DNA from: Candidatus Aminicenantota bacterium | Lineage (GTDB): Bacteria; Acidobacteriota; Aminicenantia; UBA2199 | Assembly: GCA_020355945.1 (NCBI GenBank) | Contig: CP070627.1 | Coordinates: forward strand, 7,297,598 to 7,317,670 | Direction: 5' to 3' | DNA length: 20,073 bases | Part shown: positions 1 through 10,341 of the stretch, in pieces | Layout: each line of letters starts with the position of its first letter | Position numbering within the stretch: the first letter of the stretch is position 1 | Translations under genes and position numbers: made by a program | The notes under the pieces: model-generated | Told to the model about the DNA's origin: nothing | Seen by the model: the letters and a program-made list of their open reading frames with translations, nothing else | The model's database searches: none

Positions 1-804
1 ATAGATACCGTCTGCCAGGAGTTGGATGAAGAAAGGAACCCCGTCACTCAATTTGGTCAGGGCAAAATCCATGACCTCCTTACTAAGGGTAATATTTTTA
101 TCCTTCAACAATTCGGTTAAAAGCTCTTTTATCTCCTCCGGATTCAAAGGCAAGATATCAAGGTCTGGTAAATCATTGATTAAATCCGGCACCCGCAATT
201 CTTCTACCGTTGAAATAATATTGATGGAACCGGTTATGATTACTTTAATTTTTTCTTCCTGCCTCAACCGCCTCAGCCATTTTAAGAAAAATTCCATATC
301 TTCGCTGCTGCTTTTATTGAGGTCCAGGAGAAAATCGGAAAACTCATCAAAAGCCACGATGAAATTATGAGACCGAAGTTCTTCAAACACCTCCTCCATT
401 TTATCCATTATTTTTTTTGTTATTAACGGTACTTCCCCGGTTTTTACTTTTAACATACCGCCCACTGAAATTTCAGGAAACATTTTTGCCAGGTCATTCC
501 ACTTCTTTTCAAAATTGCTTTTTGATTTGATCAAATCCGGGAAGGTTTTTTTAATTTCCTTCAATAAATCTTCGCACATTTCAATAATGGAGTGCCTGGA
601 TTCCAGGTCGAAATAGACGAATTTATATTTACTTTTATTTCGTCGGATAAATTCTTTTACAAGACTTGTTTTCCCTATTCTGCGGGGACCGGGTATAAAA
701 AGACTCCCTTTTCCAGGTTCCAGTCTTTCATCCATCCATTGCAGCTCTTTTTCTCTATTGAAAAAATCATCACCTTCTACCGAATGCCCGATATTTATTT
801 TCAC
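1..804 (-). CDS. P-loop AAA ATPase, ATPase_2/Arch_ATPase-like (C-terminus outside window)
   Basis: A continuous reading frame runs from a GTG at 804 to the window edge and gives 268 residues without a stop. The start is supported by GGAGG seven bases upstream and by a promoter just beyond. A Walker A motif GPRRIGKTS lies at about residues 39-47, a Walker B FIVAFDEF near 148-155 with D153/E154, and a sensor-1-like ITGS near 190-193. The early FFNREKEL segment and this motif spacing fit the ATPase_2/Arch_ATPase family of predicted ATPases, whose members are usually longer, so the C-terminal domain is missing here only because the window ends. No substrate can be named. Family assignment is from motif recognition, and the biological role is unknown. 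Confidence 0.85.
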   Translation of the reverse strand, partial: MKINIGHSVEGDDFFNREKELQWMDERLEPGKGSLFIPGPRRIGKTSLVKEFIRRNKSKYKFVYFDLESRHSIIEMCEDLLKEIKKTFPDLIKSKSNFEKKWNDLAKMFPEISVGGMLKVKTGEVPLITKKIMDKMEEVFEELRSHNFIVAFDEFSDFLLDLNKSSSEDMEFFLKWLRRLRQEEKIKVIITGSINIISTVEELRVPDLINDLPDLDILPLNPEEIKELLTELLKDKNITLSKEVMDFALTKLSDGVPFFIQLLADGIY

Positions 805-843
805 AGTTGTACCTCCAAACGATTAAATTAAAATCACGACTTC

Positions 844-872
844 ATTTTAACACAACAACCTTGTTGTGTCAA
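844..872 (-). promoter_or_regulatory. Sigma70-type promoter of the AAA ATPase gene
   Basis: On the minus strand a perfect -35 TTGACA (867-872) is followed after exactly 17 bp by TAAAAT (844-849). The predicted transcription start lies about 30-35 bp upstream of the GTG start at 804, leaving room for the GGAGG ribosome binding site. The 17-bp spacer is almost wholly made of one palindrome, which suggests repression at this site. Confidence 0.65.
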
Positions 873-887
873 CAATTTTGTTGTGTT
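850..887. promoter_or_regulatory. Two tandem dyads, likely operator over the ATPase promoter
   Basis: ACACAACAA and TTGTTGTGT form a perfect inverted repeat (850-858 and 861-869, 2-bp centre). A second, shorter dyad CAACAA-TT-TTGTTG (870-883) follows, with its centre 17 bp further on, and TTGTTGTGT recurs at 878-886. The first dyad fills the space between -10 and -35, and the second overlaps the -35 and continues upstream. This geometry suits binding of two repressor dimers. The binding protein is not identifiable from this window. Confidence 0.5.
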
Positions 888-997
888 AATTCATCCCACT
901 GCCGCTCGTTTAAAAGTTTTACCCGTTTTTTTTCTTATTGATCAATACCTGACAGGAGTCGTGAAAGGAAGTGAATTATTAAACGGTAAATATTTTT

Positions 998-2491
998 TTA
1001 GAGATCACCCAAGATGAAAATCACCAGGGAAAAAATTAATATTGTTGCCCCCCAAAGAATAGAATACCTGAGAGTTTGCTTTTTTATAAATTTATTATCT
1101 TTCCAATGGTCATTGTCATCATTGAATATCCTTTTCAAATCATTTTCATCCAGGATACTGTTGTATCGATTCTTTAATCTTTCATAATTATCAGAAAATC
1201 TTTTTCGTTTCGCCGATACTTCGATAATAGAAACAATGAGAAATAGTACGGATACCCCAAGTAATCCCAGGGATATCAAGGTAATATCACGGGTGAATAT
1301 ATTTGATAGTTTACCGCCAGAAAGTGCATTCAGAACCATCACGGAAATAAAAAAAGAAATGAATGCCGTAATATTATTTTTAAACGTCCCAATAAATGAA
1401 TCAGCGATTTCGCTGGATTTCTGAGACATATCACAAAGGAACTCTGATATTTTGTTTTTTACTTCAATATACTGCTGGACATTCTTTTTTAAATACAATT
1501 CGTGGCTTGATTTTATGGAATTTAACGTTCCCTTCTCTAGGGTAAACAAATCTTTGTTACGAACATGCAGAGAGATGATATTTCGCGCCAGCCCGATTTT
1601 ATCACTCAAATTCCCACCACTGTAGACCCATTGGTAAATATCAAAATACTCCTGGCAAGTGCTAAATTTCAAGTTCTTCAAATTTCCAAAATCTATTTCA
1701 TGCTCAATTCGTTTATAACCATCCAATTTACAATCCAAACGATTTTCACCAATTAAAGATGTAATATTGGCCAAATAAATAAGAGAGAAAATGATGGAGA
1801 GTTTATCAAATAGTGAATTAAAGAGATTATCAGGGAGTCTTTTGACCAGGAAAAAATCCTCAGGAATAAATACATAGTCACCAGCATTCGAAAAGTGACA
1901 TATTTCATCTCTTTTCTGGATTAAGTCGTCTCGTTTCTTCTTATTTTTTAAGTCAACGGCAACCATCGAGTTCTCAGGGGAAAAGCCAAAAGTAGATGTA
2001 TAAAAAGGTTCCATTTTGTCGGAAAACACAAAATTTATATATTCATTGTTTTTTAACAACTTGTTGAATTCCTGCAGTAGGCCTTTAAATGGCTGATCTT
2101 CGAGGAATTTCACTAATTCACTGAAACTATACACAGTCAATTGTTTTTTTTCATCTATGCTTTTATTGATTGTAATTTTCAGGTAAAATTCGCCACCTCC
2201 TGTTGCCTCTACTGCCTTTTTATACTTAGCACATTCTTCTAGAAATTGATTGGGCTGTTGGTTATTATTACAAGAAAACGCTACAGGGACACCCTCGATT
2301 TTAATAATTACTTGATCTCTAGGGGGAAATGCTTGGCAGCGAGCTAACAACTCTTTATCCTTGGGGATTTTAAGTTCATGATGCTTGACCTTTCGTTCCA
2401 ATTCCAACCCCAGAAATCGCTCCTTGAATAGAACGTCGGTAGAACTATCAATATCAAAAAAAGCCTGGATCAAGCTTTTTATTCGTTTCAT
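998..2491 (-). CDS. Unknown 497-aa membrane protein, second gene of a two-gene module
   Basis: I do not recognise this protein. About 370 residues appear soluble and mixed alpha/beta, followed by hydrophobic segments at about 373-391, 403-426 and 475-495, with a charged loop rich in Lys, Arg and Asp at 427-474. A further hydrophobic patch sits at 231-246. The N-terminus MKRIKSLIQAFF lacks a signal peptide, so the large domain probably faces the cytoplasm. Its ATG overlaps the stop of the upstream 366-aa gene by four bases (ATGA), which implies translational coupling. Both genes are visibly more AT-rich than the ATP synthase genes. A soluble partner plus a membrane-anchored protein resembles the layout of several antiphage systems, but that role is inference only. 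Confidence 0.8.
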   Translation of the reverse strand: MKRIKSLIQAFFDIDSSTDVLFKERFLGLELERKVKHHELKIPKDKELLARCQAFPPRDQVIIKIEGVPVAFSCNNNQQPNQFLEECAKYKKAVEATGGGEFYLKITINKSIDEKKQLTVYSFSELVKFLEDQPFKGLLQEFNKLLKNNEYINFVFSDKMEPFYTSTFGFSPENSMVAVDLKNKKKRDDLIQKRDEICHFSNAGDYVFIPEDFFLVKRLPDNLFNSLFDKLSIIFSLIYLANITSLIGENRLDCKLDGYKRIEHEIDFGNLKNLKFSTCQEYFDIYQWVYSGGNLSDKIGLARNIISLHVRNKDLFTLEKGTLNSIKSSHELYLKKNVQQYIEVKNKISEFLCDMSQKSSEIADSFIGTFKNNITAFISFFISVMVLNALSGGKLSNIFTRDITLISLGLLGVSVLFLIVSIIEVSAKRKRFSDNYERLKNRYNSILDENDLKRIFNDDNDHWKDNKFIKKQTLRYSILWGATILIFSLVIFILGDL

Positions 2492-3588
2492 TCATTTTCT
2501 CCGTTATGTTGGCTTAACATTTGAAAAACCTTATCGGTGGTCTTAATCTTTATGAATTTATCACCAGTATCATCTTTTTCCACTGTTATAAGATGTTTCA
2601 AATTATCAAGAAAATCTGTTAAAATCAATTTGATGTTGTCATTTACCTCAATCACAAACTTGTATCTTTCACTTATTTCTTTTTTGTCAATAGGAAATAT
2701 AGGATCAAATTTTCCTTTTTCGATTTGATTTTCCCCCTGTTTCACCAGCGATTTCATCTTTATTTTCGGGTCCTGGGATTCATAGCTTTCGAAAACATTT
2801 TTTTTCATTTCATCAAAATCAAAGGTCTTTTGGGAATCATAGTAATTCTCCAGGCGAGTAAGAACATTGACATGATCAGTGGGAGATTTTTCTTTTAAAT
2901 TTTTTGATATAATTCTTTCTATGTTATAAAATGAAATCCAGGTATTATCTTTATCAGACCTCTTCTCATTCAATTCCAGGAAATCATCCCACCAATAACG
3001 TGCAATTTTAGGATTGCTGTCATATACTAAAATCTCTTTGATTTTAGGGTTTCCTTCAAATTTTATAAGGCAACTTTTGAGCACATGCCTCTCATAGGGA
3101 AATCCAAATTGCTTTTGCCAATTGCTTTCACTTATAAACGCATTATGATCGATTTTTGCCAGTAAATAAATGAACTCGCCTTCCAATTCCAAATAGGATT
3201 GAATCAGTATCCCTCGTCGAATGGAGATAAAATCACCGTATTTGGTATTTGCTTCTATTTCCTTTTCCAGCAACCTGGAGGCAATACTCTCCAGGGGCGT
3301 TTTTGCCTTTTCCAGTACCCTGGAGGCAATACTCTCCGGGGGTGTTTTCTTATTGATTTCATCTTTCACTATTTCAAGGATTTTAAGGGTTTCAGAAATC
3401 ACCGTGGTTTCTTTCTCCTTTCTTTCAAAAACCCTGTTTTTTTTACCAGATAATCGTTGTTCAATGATCATTGATACATAATTTTCTAAATCCACCATTC
3501 CCTTTAGTTCTTTTTCAGCGATTTTTCCCCGGACACTGTCTATATCAATGTCATAAATGGAAATAAAGTGACTTTTATAATTTGCCAT
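2488..3588 (-). CDS. Unknown 366-aa soluble protein, first gene of a two-gene module; possibly NdpA/NA37-like
   Basis: The start ATG has GGGGAGG about six bases upstream. No membrane segment or signal peptide is seen. The N-terminal 80 residues are charged and helical, followed by a tandem 15-residue repeat (81-95 and 96-110, consensus KTPxESIASRxLEKx). The body contains RYWWDDFLEL (197-206) and ENYYDSQKTFDFDEM (247-261), then a C-terminal strand-rich segment ending near 355. This order loosely recalls the NA37/NdpA (YejK) nucleoid-associated family, in which similar WW-DFLE and YF-FD blocks occur. The resemblance is from memory and weak. The gene overlaps the membrane-protein gene downstream by 4 bp, so the two products probably act together. 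Confidence 0.75.
   Translation of the reverse strand: MANYKSHFISIYDIDIDSVRGKIAEKELKGMVDLENYVSMIIEQRLSGKKNRVFERKEKETTVISETLKILEIVKDEINKKTPPESIASRVLEKAKTPLESIASRLLEKEIEANTKYGDFISIRRGILIQSYLELEGEFIYLLAKIDHNAFISESNWQKQFGFPYERHVLKSCLIKFEGNPKIKEILVYDSNPKIARYWWDDFLELNEKRSDKDNTWISFYNIERIISKNLKEKSPTDHVNVLTRLENYYDSQKTFDFDEMKKNVFESYESQDPKIKMKSLVKQGENQIEKGKFDPIFPIDKKEISERYKFVIEVNDNIKLILTDFLDNLKHLITVEKDDTGDKFIKIKTTDKVFQMLSQHNGENE
3261..3350. repeat. 45-bp in-frame tandem duplication inside the 366-aa gene
   Basis: Two adjacent 45-bp units (3261-3305 and 3306-3350) differ at only a few bases and encode a duplicated 15-residue helix-like segment with consensus KTPxESIASRxLEKx. Because 45 is a multiple of three the reading frame is kept. 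The segment lies between the charged N-terminal region and the main domain, so it probably lengthens a linker or coiled coil. Confidence 0.85.
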
Positions 3589-3697
3589 GGTTGTCCTCCC
3601 CTTTTAATTTTTTATTTTTAATTACTATTATTCTCATCTTCTCTCTAGCTTTTTGCGTCGATTCTATTTCGGAAAACACTCAACGCCTTAAAAACTA

Positions 3698-3726
3698 TAT
3701 TTAACATAGATAAAAAGAAAATTCAA
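3698..3726 (-). promoter_or_regulatory. Possible promoter of the two-gene unknown module
   Basis: On the minus strand TTGAAT (3721-3726) and TAAATA (3698-3703) are separated by 17 bp, about 110 bp upstream of the ATG at 3588. The -10 match is modest and the surrounding sequence is very AT-rich, so chance matches are likely. Confidence 0.3.
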
Positions 3727-3844
3727 GAGGTAACACTAAAAAAAAATAAAAAAATGGGCTGCCTTTGCCTAAGAGAATCAATAAAGGCCTGTGCTTTTTG
3801 ACAATAGCGGAGATACTAAACCATAAACGGAGGTGGTTAATTTT

Positions 3845-3874
3845 CTTCGTGTCCCTTCGTGTAACTTCGTGGCT
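3845..3874. repeat. Three tandem 10-bp CTTCGTG units
   Basis: CTTCGTGTCC, CTTCGTGTAA and CTTCGTGGCT lie in direct succession just after the stop of the PhzF-like gene. CTTCGTG repeats every 10 bp, about one helical turn. The three units are too short and too closely packed for a CRISPR array. Similar short repeats are scattered between genes in some uncultured bacteria. Confidence 0.7.
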
Positions 3875-3880
3875 AAAATT

Positions 3881-4672
3881 TTATATCTCGATTTCTCCTT
3901 TAAGATAAGTAACTGCTTTACCGCTGATTAATACCCGATCTCCGGCCAGTTCACAAAAAAGCTCGCCTTTGCGTTGGGATAATTGGTAAGCATGCAGCGA
4001 TTTTTTGTGCAATCGTTCCGCCCAGAAAGGTGTCAGAGTAGTATGAGCGGAACCGGTTACCGGGTCTTCATCGATTCCTGCCGGGGGGGCAAAAAAACGG
4101 GACACAAAATCCGATTGCTCCCCCGGTGCGGTGACTATCATCCCAAGACAGTCCTGGCTGGTTAATACATCCAAAAGAAGACCAAAATTGGGACGTATGG
4201 AGACGATGTCTTCTTCTTTTTCAAATAAAGCCAAAAGGTCCCTGGATCGATAAACAGCCCTGGGCACTGCATTCAGCGCTTCAGTCAATTGAAACGGGAT
4301 TTCCATTGGTTCGGGTTTGGTGGCCGGGAAATCAAGTGTTAATAAATCCCCCGATTGAGTAACCCTTAATTCTCCACTTTTGGATTGAAACGTGATGACT
4401 TTCCCCTTGAAATCAAAATAATTAAAAATGACGTGCGCTGAGGCTAACGTGGCATGTCCACATAAATCAACCTCAACGGTTGGGGTAAACCAACGAATTT
4501 CAAATCCCTCTCCCTTTTTTACAAAAAAAGCGGTTTCAGAAAGATTGTTTTCAGCAGCAATGTTTTGCATGGCTGTTTCATCTAACCATTGTTCCAGCGG
4601 ACACACCGCCGCAGGGTTCCCGCCAAATAACTTACCTGTAAACGCATCAACCTGAAAAATCGGTATTTTCAT
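3881..4672 (-). CDS. PhzF family protein (phenazine biosynthesis-like isomerase/epimerase)
   Basis: This 263-residue protein has the hallmarks of the PhzF fold: MKIPIFQVDAF at the start, GGNPAAV near 17-23, NNLSETAFF at 42-50 with the catalytic-type Glu46, FTPTVEVDLCGHATLA in the first half, and IDEDPVTGSAH in the second. The family consists of cofactor-free isomerases with a diaminopimelate-epimerase-like fold. PhzF itself acts on dihydro-hydroxyanthranilate, but most bacterial members have unknown substrates, and no phenazine genes are nearby. I chose the ATG at 4672 rather than the GTG at 4684 because the GAGGTG ribosome binding site lies between them and the protein homology begins at MKIPIF. 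It stands alone downstream of the ATP synthase operon. Confidence 0.92.
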   Translation of the reverse strand: MKIPIFQVDAFTGKLFGGNPAAVCPLEQWLDETAMQNIAAENNLSETAFFVKKGEGFEIRWFTPTVEVDLCGHATLASAHVIFNYFDFKGKVITFQSKSGELRVTQSGDLLTLDFPATKPEPMEIPFQLTEALNAVPRAVYRSRDLLALFEKEEDIVSIRPNFGLLLDVLTSQDCLGMIVTAPGEQSDFVSRFFAPPAGIDEDPVTGSAHTTLTPFWAERLHKKSLHAYQLSQRKGELFCELAGDRVLISGKAVTYLKGEIEI

Positions 4673-4688
4673 TTTACACCTCACTTAG

Positions 4689-4708
4689 CAAGGGGGCAAG
4701 CCCCCTTG
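4689..4708. repeat. GC-rich perfect hairpin, copy 1 of a dispersed palindrome
   Basis: CAAGGGGGC and GCCCCCTTG form 9-bp perfect arms around AA. Read on the minus strand the flank plus hairpin is GGGAACAAGGGGGCTTG..., nearly identical to the hairpin at 18849-18870, including the GGGAA flank. It lies between the ATP synthase operon and the PhzF gene and could act as a REP-like element or stop transcription there. Confidence 0.7.
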
Positions 4709-4753
4709 TTCCCTCGAATTCATACTTAATGTATCGATAATTTTATATAGGGT

Positions 4754-4768
4754 CCCCTCGCCGAGGGG
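4754..4768 (-). terminator. Small hairpin just after atpC; possible terminator
   Basis: CCCCTCG-C-CGAGGGG lies directly against the atpC stop codon. The stem is strong, but the following minus-strand sequence (ACCCTATATAAAATT) lacks a clean T-run, so intrinsic termination is uncertain. The GC-rich hairpin at 4689-4708 may help end the operon. Confidence 0.4.
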
Positions 4769-5230
4769 TCAACGTTTATCAGCGGTCATTTTTTGGATGA
4801 TTTTCAATTTGGTTTCGAATTCTGTTTGCTTTTCTATCGCTTGTGCCAGCTCATCCGGCATTTTTATCATTTCTTCTTCTGTCATGCCCTCTACCAGTTT
4901 TACCGACGCTTTGATGGTTTTATCCAATTCCGCCAACTTGTTTTCAACTTCTTCTTTATCCAGGGCTTCTCCCCTTTCTACCGCATCGGAAATGATGACA
5001 ATTTTATTTTCATTGACCTCCATAAAACCTTCCCGGATATAGAGATAATGATTTTTATTTTTTATATCAGTATAATAAATCTCACCGGGTTTTATCAGGG
5101 TAATATAGGGTTTGTGGTCTTCTAAGACCCCGGCTTTTCCCAGGTAAGCGGGGAGGTAGAGTTGTTTAATGCTGGCTTTAATTGCCGGTTCTGCTGCGGT
5201 AACAATTTCCAATTGAATGGTGTCAGCCAT
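4769..5230 (-). CDS. atpC: F1 ATP synthase epsilon subunit
   Basis: This 153-residue protein is the last gene of the ATP synthase operon. It begins MADTIQLEIVTAAEPA, has the LPAYLGKAGVLEDHKPYIT block (compare the usual LPG..GELGVLPGHAP) and a beta-sandwich to about residue 90, then two C-terminal helices with many Glu and Lys. Epsilon belongs to the central stalk and couples rotation to catalysis, and its C-terminal helices can inhibit ATP hydrolysis. Bacterial epsilon is usually about 130-140 residues, so the tail here is slightly long. The gene begins five bases after the beta stop, and its ribosome binding site overlaps the end of atpD. Confidence 0.95.
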   Translation of the reverse strand: MADTIQLEIVTAAEPAIKASIKQLYLPAYLGKAGVLEDHKPYITLIKPGEIYYTDIKNKNHYLYIREGFMEVNENKIVIISDAVERGEALDKEEVENKLAELDKTIKASVKLVEGMTEEEMIKMPDELAQAIEKQTEFETKLKIIQKMTADKR

Positions 5231-5235
5231 GGAGA

Positions 5236-7589
<2,354 letters not shown>

Positions 7590-7597
7590 GATGATAT

Positions 7598-9121
7598 CTA
7601 TTTACTTAAAAATCCTTTAAATTCCTCTCTAAATTCTTCTAGCAGGCTTTGCATTTTCTGCTCAAGTTCGGGGCTTAAAGCCTTTTTCTCTTTTATTTCT
7701 CTTAAGATATCCGGGTAATTTTTTTGTGCGAATTCCAGGAGTTTTTCTTCGTATTTGTCAATAACGTTTACTGTAAATTCATCCAGGAATCCACCGGTTC
7801 CGGCAAATATCACCAGGATTTGCTGTTCCACTGCCATGGGTACGCCTTCGTCTTGTTTGAGCAGTTCGGATAAGCGCGATCCTCTTTCCAACTGGCGGAC
7901 CGTTGCCCTGTCCAGGTCTTCTGTCCCGAATTTTGTAAAGGCTTCCAGTTCCCGGAATTGTGCCAGTTCCAGTTTTAATTGTCCTGCCACCTGTTTCATG
8001 GCTTTGACTTGCGCAGCTCCTCCCACCCTGGACACAGAGATTCCCACATCAATGGCCGGTCGCTGGCCCCGGTTAAATAGTTCGGGTACCAGGTAGATCT
8101 GTCCGTCGGTAATGGAGATGACATTAGTGGGAATATACCCGGAGACGTCCGATGCCTGGGTTTCAATAATAGGCAGTGCGGTAAGGGAACCACCGCCTTC
8201 TGCTTCATTATATTTAGCGGCTCGTTCCAACAGCCGGGAGTGAAGGTAAAAAACATCCCCGGGGTAAGCTTCTCGACCGGGCGGACGTCTTAACAGCAGG
8301 GAAATTTCCCGATAAGCTGCCGCGTGTTTGGATAGGTCATCATATACCAGTAAGGAATGTTTGTTGTTATCCCGGAAATATTCACCCATGGCGCAGCCGG
8401 CATAAGGGGCGATGTATTGGAGTGCTGCCGGGTCTGAGGCACTGGCCACCACCACGATGGAAAAATCCATGGCCCCGGTTTCTTCCAGCTTTTTCACCAC
8501 CTGGGCAACTGTGGACTGCTTCTGGCCAATGGCTACATACACGCAGATCATATTCTCGCCTTCCTGGTTTATGATGGTATCTATAGCAATCGCGGTTTTC
8601 CCGGTCTGGCGGTCGCCAATAATTAATTCCCTCTGACCCCTACCAATGGGAATCATGGCATCAATGGCTTTAATGCCGGTTTGCAGCGGTTCCTTCACGG
8701 GCTGCCGGTCAACAACACCCGGGGCCAATCGTTCAATAGGCATATAGGTTTTGGTATCAATGGGGCCTTTGTCATCCAGCGGTTCTCCCAGGGGGGTGAC
8801 CACACGGCCGATCAAGGCTTCTCCGGCAGGCACTGAAATAATTCGATTGGTACGCCGAACCGTGTCCCCCTCTTTGATCTTATGCGCCTCCCCCAGGACA
8901 ATCGCACCCACATTGTCTTCCTCTAAATTAAGGGCAATACCATACTCATTGCCCGGGAATTCAATTAATTCATTGTACATGACGTTTTCCAGGCCGTATA
9001 TCCTGGCAATACCATCGCCTATAGAAATAACAATGCCGGTTTCGTCTTTATCAAAGTCTAATTGAAAACCTTCAATTTTTTGTTTAATTAATTCGCTGAT
9101 TTCTTCGACTTTTATTTGCAT
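7598..9121 (-). CDS. atpA: F1 ATP synthase alpha subunit
   Basis: The 507-residue protein has the normal length of alpha. [15 protein letters not shown] lies in the N-terminal barrel, the Walker A motif GDRQTGKT at 169-176, and the Arg-finger region [11 protein letters not shown] near 370. Alpha alternates with beta in the F1 head, binds non-catalytic nucleotide and supplies the Arg finger to the catalytic site. It lies 12 bases after delta. The domains appear complete and I see no frame disruption. Confidence 0.98.
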   Translation of the reverse strand: MQIKVEEISELIKQKIEGFQLDFDKDETGIVISIGDGIARIYGLENVMYNELIEFPGNEYGIALNLEEDNVGAIVLGEAHKIKEGDTVRRTNRIISVPAGEALIGRVVTPLGEPLDDKGPIDTKTYMPIERLAPGVVDRQPVKEPLQTGIKAIDAMIPIGRGQRELIIGDRQTGKTAIAIDTIINQEGENMICVYVAIGQKQSTVAQVVKKLEETGAMDFSIVVVASASDPAALQYIAPYAGCAMGEYFRDNNKHSLLVYDDLSKHAAAYREISLLLRRPPGREAYPGDVFYLHSRLLERAAKYNEAEGGGSLTALPIIETQASDVSGYIPTNVISITDGQIYLVPELFNRGQRPAIDVGISVSRVGGAAQVKAMKQVAGQLKLELAQFRELEAFTKFGTEDLDRATVRQLERGSRLSELLKQDEGVPMAVEQQILVIFAGTGGFLDEFTVNVIDKYEEKLLEFAQKNYPDILREIKEKKALSPELEQKMQSLLEEFREEFKGFLSK

Positions 9122-9133
9122 GTATTACTCCTG

Positions 9134-9715
9134 TTAATCCCTTGAAACCACGGCAGACATTTCAATGAACGAATCGCCCGCCACCAATGCTTCTTTTAGT
9201 TTTTTTAAATTGCCTTCAATGGAAAAATCATAAAACACATGCCCCTTCCGGACTTTGATCCCTGCCAGCAGCGAGGGGTCTATTTCTTTTTCAATGACAA
9301 TCCGTTTTTTAAAGGCAGCCTCAAGGTTTTCGATTAATTTCTTTTCCTGGGTTGGACCTAAAGGAACCGCTGAGTAGACTTTGAGTTTTTCTATCCCGTT
9401 TTTTTCAAACCACAGGTCTTCCAACATCAAGATAATAGAATCCAAAACCATCAACCGGTTTTCTTCCAGGATGGTCCATAGGAATTGATAGGTTTTTTTA
9501 TTGAGTTTTATTTTTTGGTGAAGGGTGTCCAGTATTTCTTTTTTTTGACTTTTGGAGAACAGCAGGGTTCCCATGCCGGTTTTGAATTCTTCAATACTAT
9601 TGAGCACTTCCCGGAAGGTTTCCAATTCTTTTTTAATTTCCCGATACTCCTTTTCACTGGTCAGCGTTTTGATTAATCCTGCTGCGTATCGTTTTGCCAG
9701 GCTACTTTCTTTCAA
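9134..9715 (-). CDS. atpH: F1 ATP synthase delta subunit
   Basis: The 193-residue protein begins MKESSLAKRYAAGLIK, matching the delta/OSCP start (A.RYA.AL), and has a helical N-terminal domain. The C-terminal region has EIDPSLLAGIKVRKGHVFYDFSIEG, the usual delta motif of the form DpsliGG..v..g....D.S..g. Delta holds the peripheral stalk to the top of the F1 head. Its start overlaps the end of the b subunit gene by 14 bases, indicating tight coupling with the stalk genes. Confidence 0.95.
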   Translation of the reverse strand: MKESSLAKRYAAGLIKTLTSEKEYREIKKELETFREVLNSIEEFKTGMGTLLFSKSQKKEILDTLHQKIKLNKKTYQFLWTILEENRLMVLDSIILMLEDLWFEKNGIEKLKVYSAVPLGPTQEKKLIENLEAAFKKRIVIEKEIDPSLLAGIKVRKGHVFYDFSIEGNLKKLKEALVAGDSFIEMSAVVSRD

Positions 9716-10316
9716 TGATATCTCCGCATCTTTGGATATTTTTTTCGATTATTTTTTCATGGGCCTTTTTATCCAGTTGTTTTTGGATATCTGTTTTAAA
9801 GTGTTCAATGGTGAGGTCGGCAATTTTGGCTTTCAGGTTTCTTATGGAGTTTTCTACTTTTGTGTTAATCTCAGCTTCGGTTAATTCCAGTATCCGTTGG
9901 GCTTCTTTTGCGCCCACCTCTTCGATTCGTTCTTTCTCCTGGTTCCCGCTTTTTTCAGCCGTTCGTTTCATGTCCATCACTTCTTCTTCGATCTTTTCCA
10001 GTCGTTCATGAATCTTTTGTAATTCGTTGGTGGTTCTTTCTACTTCTTGTTCCCGCAGTTGGATATCTGTTTTGATATCCAGGCTTTTTTGCGCCAGTAA
10101 TTTGATAAGGGGTTTTCTTAGGAGCAGGATCAATCCGCCAAATAGAATAATGGAATTAAAAAATTTTCCTATGAATTGCCACCAATCAAAATGGTGTTCC
10201 TCCTCACCTGCGCCTTCATGTTCCCCTTCGGCAAACATGGGAGTGGGCATCGTCAATGTCAACGCCAATATCATCAACGCAATAATCGCTGCAAGTGCTT
10301 TAATTTCCCTGGTCAT
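9702..10316 (-). CDS. atpF: F0 ATP synthase b subunit with cleavable-type signal peptide
   Basis: The 204-residue protein starts with a hydrophobic stretch (about 6-28) ending PMFA|EG, which looks like a signal peptidase site, then an acidic and His-rich segment, and a true membrane helix at about 49-67. The rest is a long charged coiled coil typical of the peripheral stalk. An extra N-terminal signal peptide before the membrane anchor is familiar from b subunits of several delta-proteobacteria. It pairs with the b' subunit encoded 25 bases upstream. Confidence 0.9.
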   Translation of the reverse strand: MTREIKALAAIIALMILALTLTMPTPMFAEGEHEGAGEEEHHFDWWQFIGKFFNSIILFGGLILLLRKPLIKLLAQKSLDIKTDIQLREQEVERTTNELQKIHERLEKIEEEVMDMKRTAEKSGNQEKERIEEVGAKEAQRILELTEAEINTKVENSIRNLKAKIADLTIEHFKTDIQKQLDKKAHEKIIEKNIQRCGDIIERK

Positions 10317-10341
10317 ATTTAGATTTAATCATCCGCTTCAA

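Noticed and set aside
26..831. Open frames on the plus strand at 26-370 and 592-831
   Set aside because: They lie antisense to the P-loop ATPase, which has Walker motifs, a ribosome binding site and a promoter. Their translations show no recognisable features.
998..3588. Identification of the two-gene unit as Kiwa (KwaA/KwaB)
   Set aside because: KwaA is a short four-helix protein encoded before KwaB. Here the order is reversed and the membrane protein is 497 residues with helices only at its C-terminus. Only the general idea of a soluble plus membrane pair is shared.
3845..3874. CRISPR-like repeat cluster
   Set aside because: The 10-bp period leaves no room for spacers and no cas genes are present.
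4673..4684. GTG start for the PhzF-like protein four codons upstream
   Set aside because: The ribosome binding site GAGGTG overlaps those codons, and PhzF homology starts at MKIPIF.
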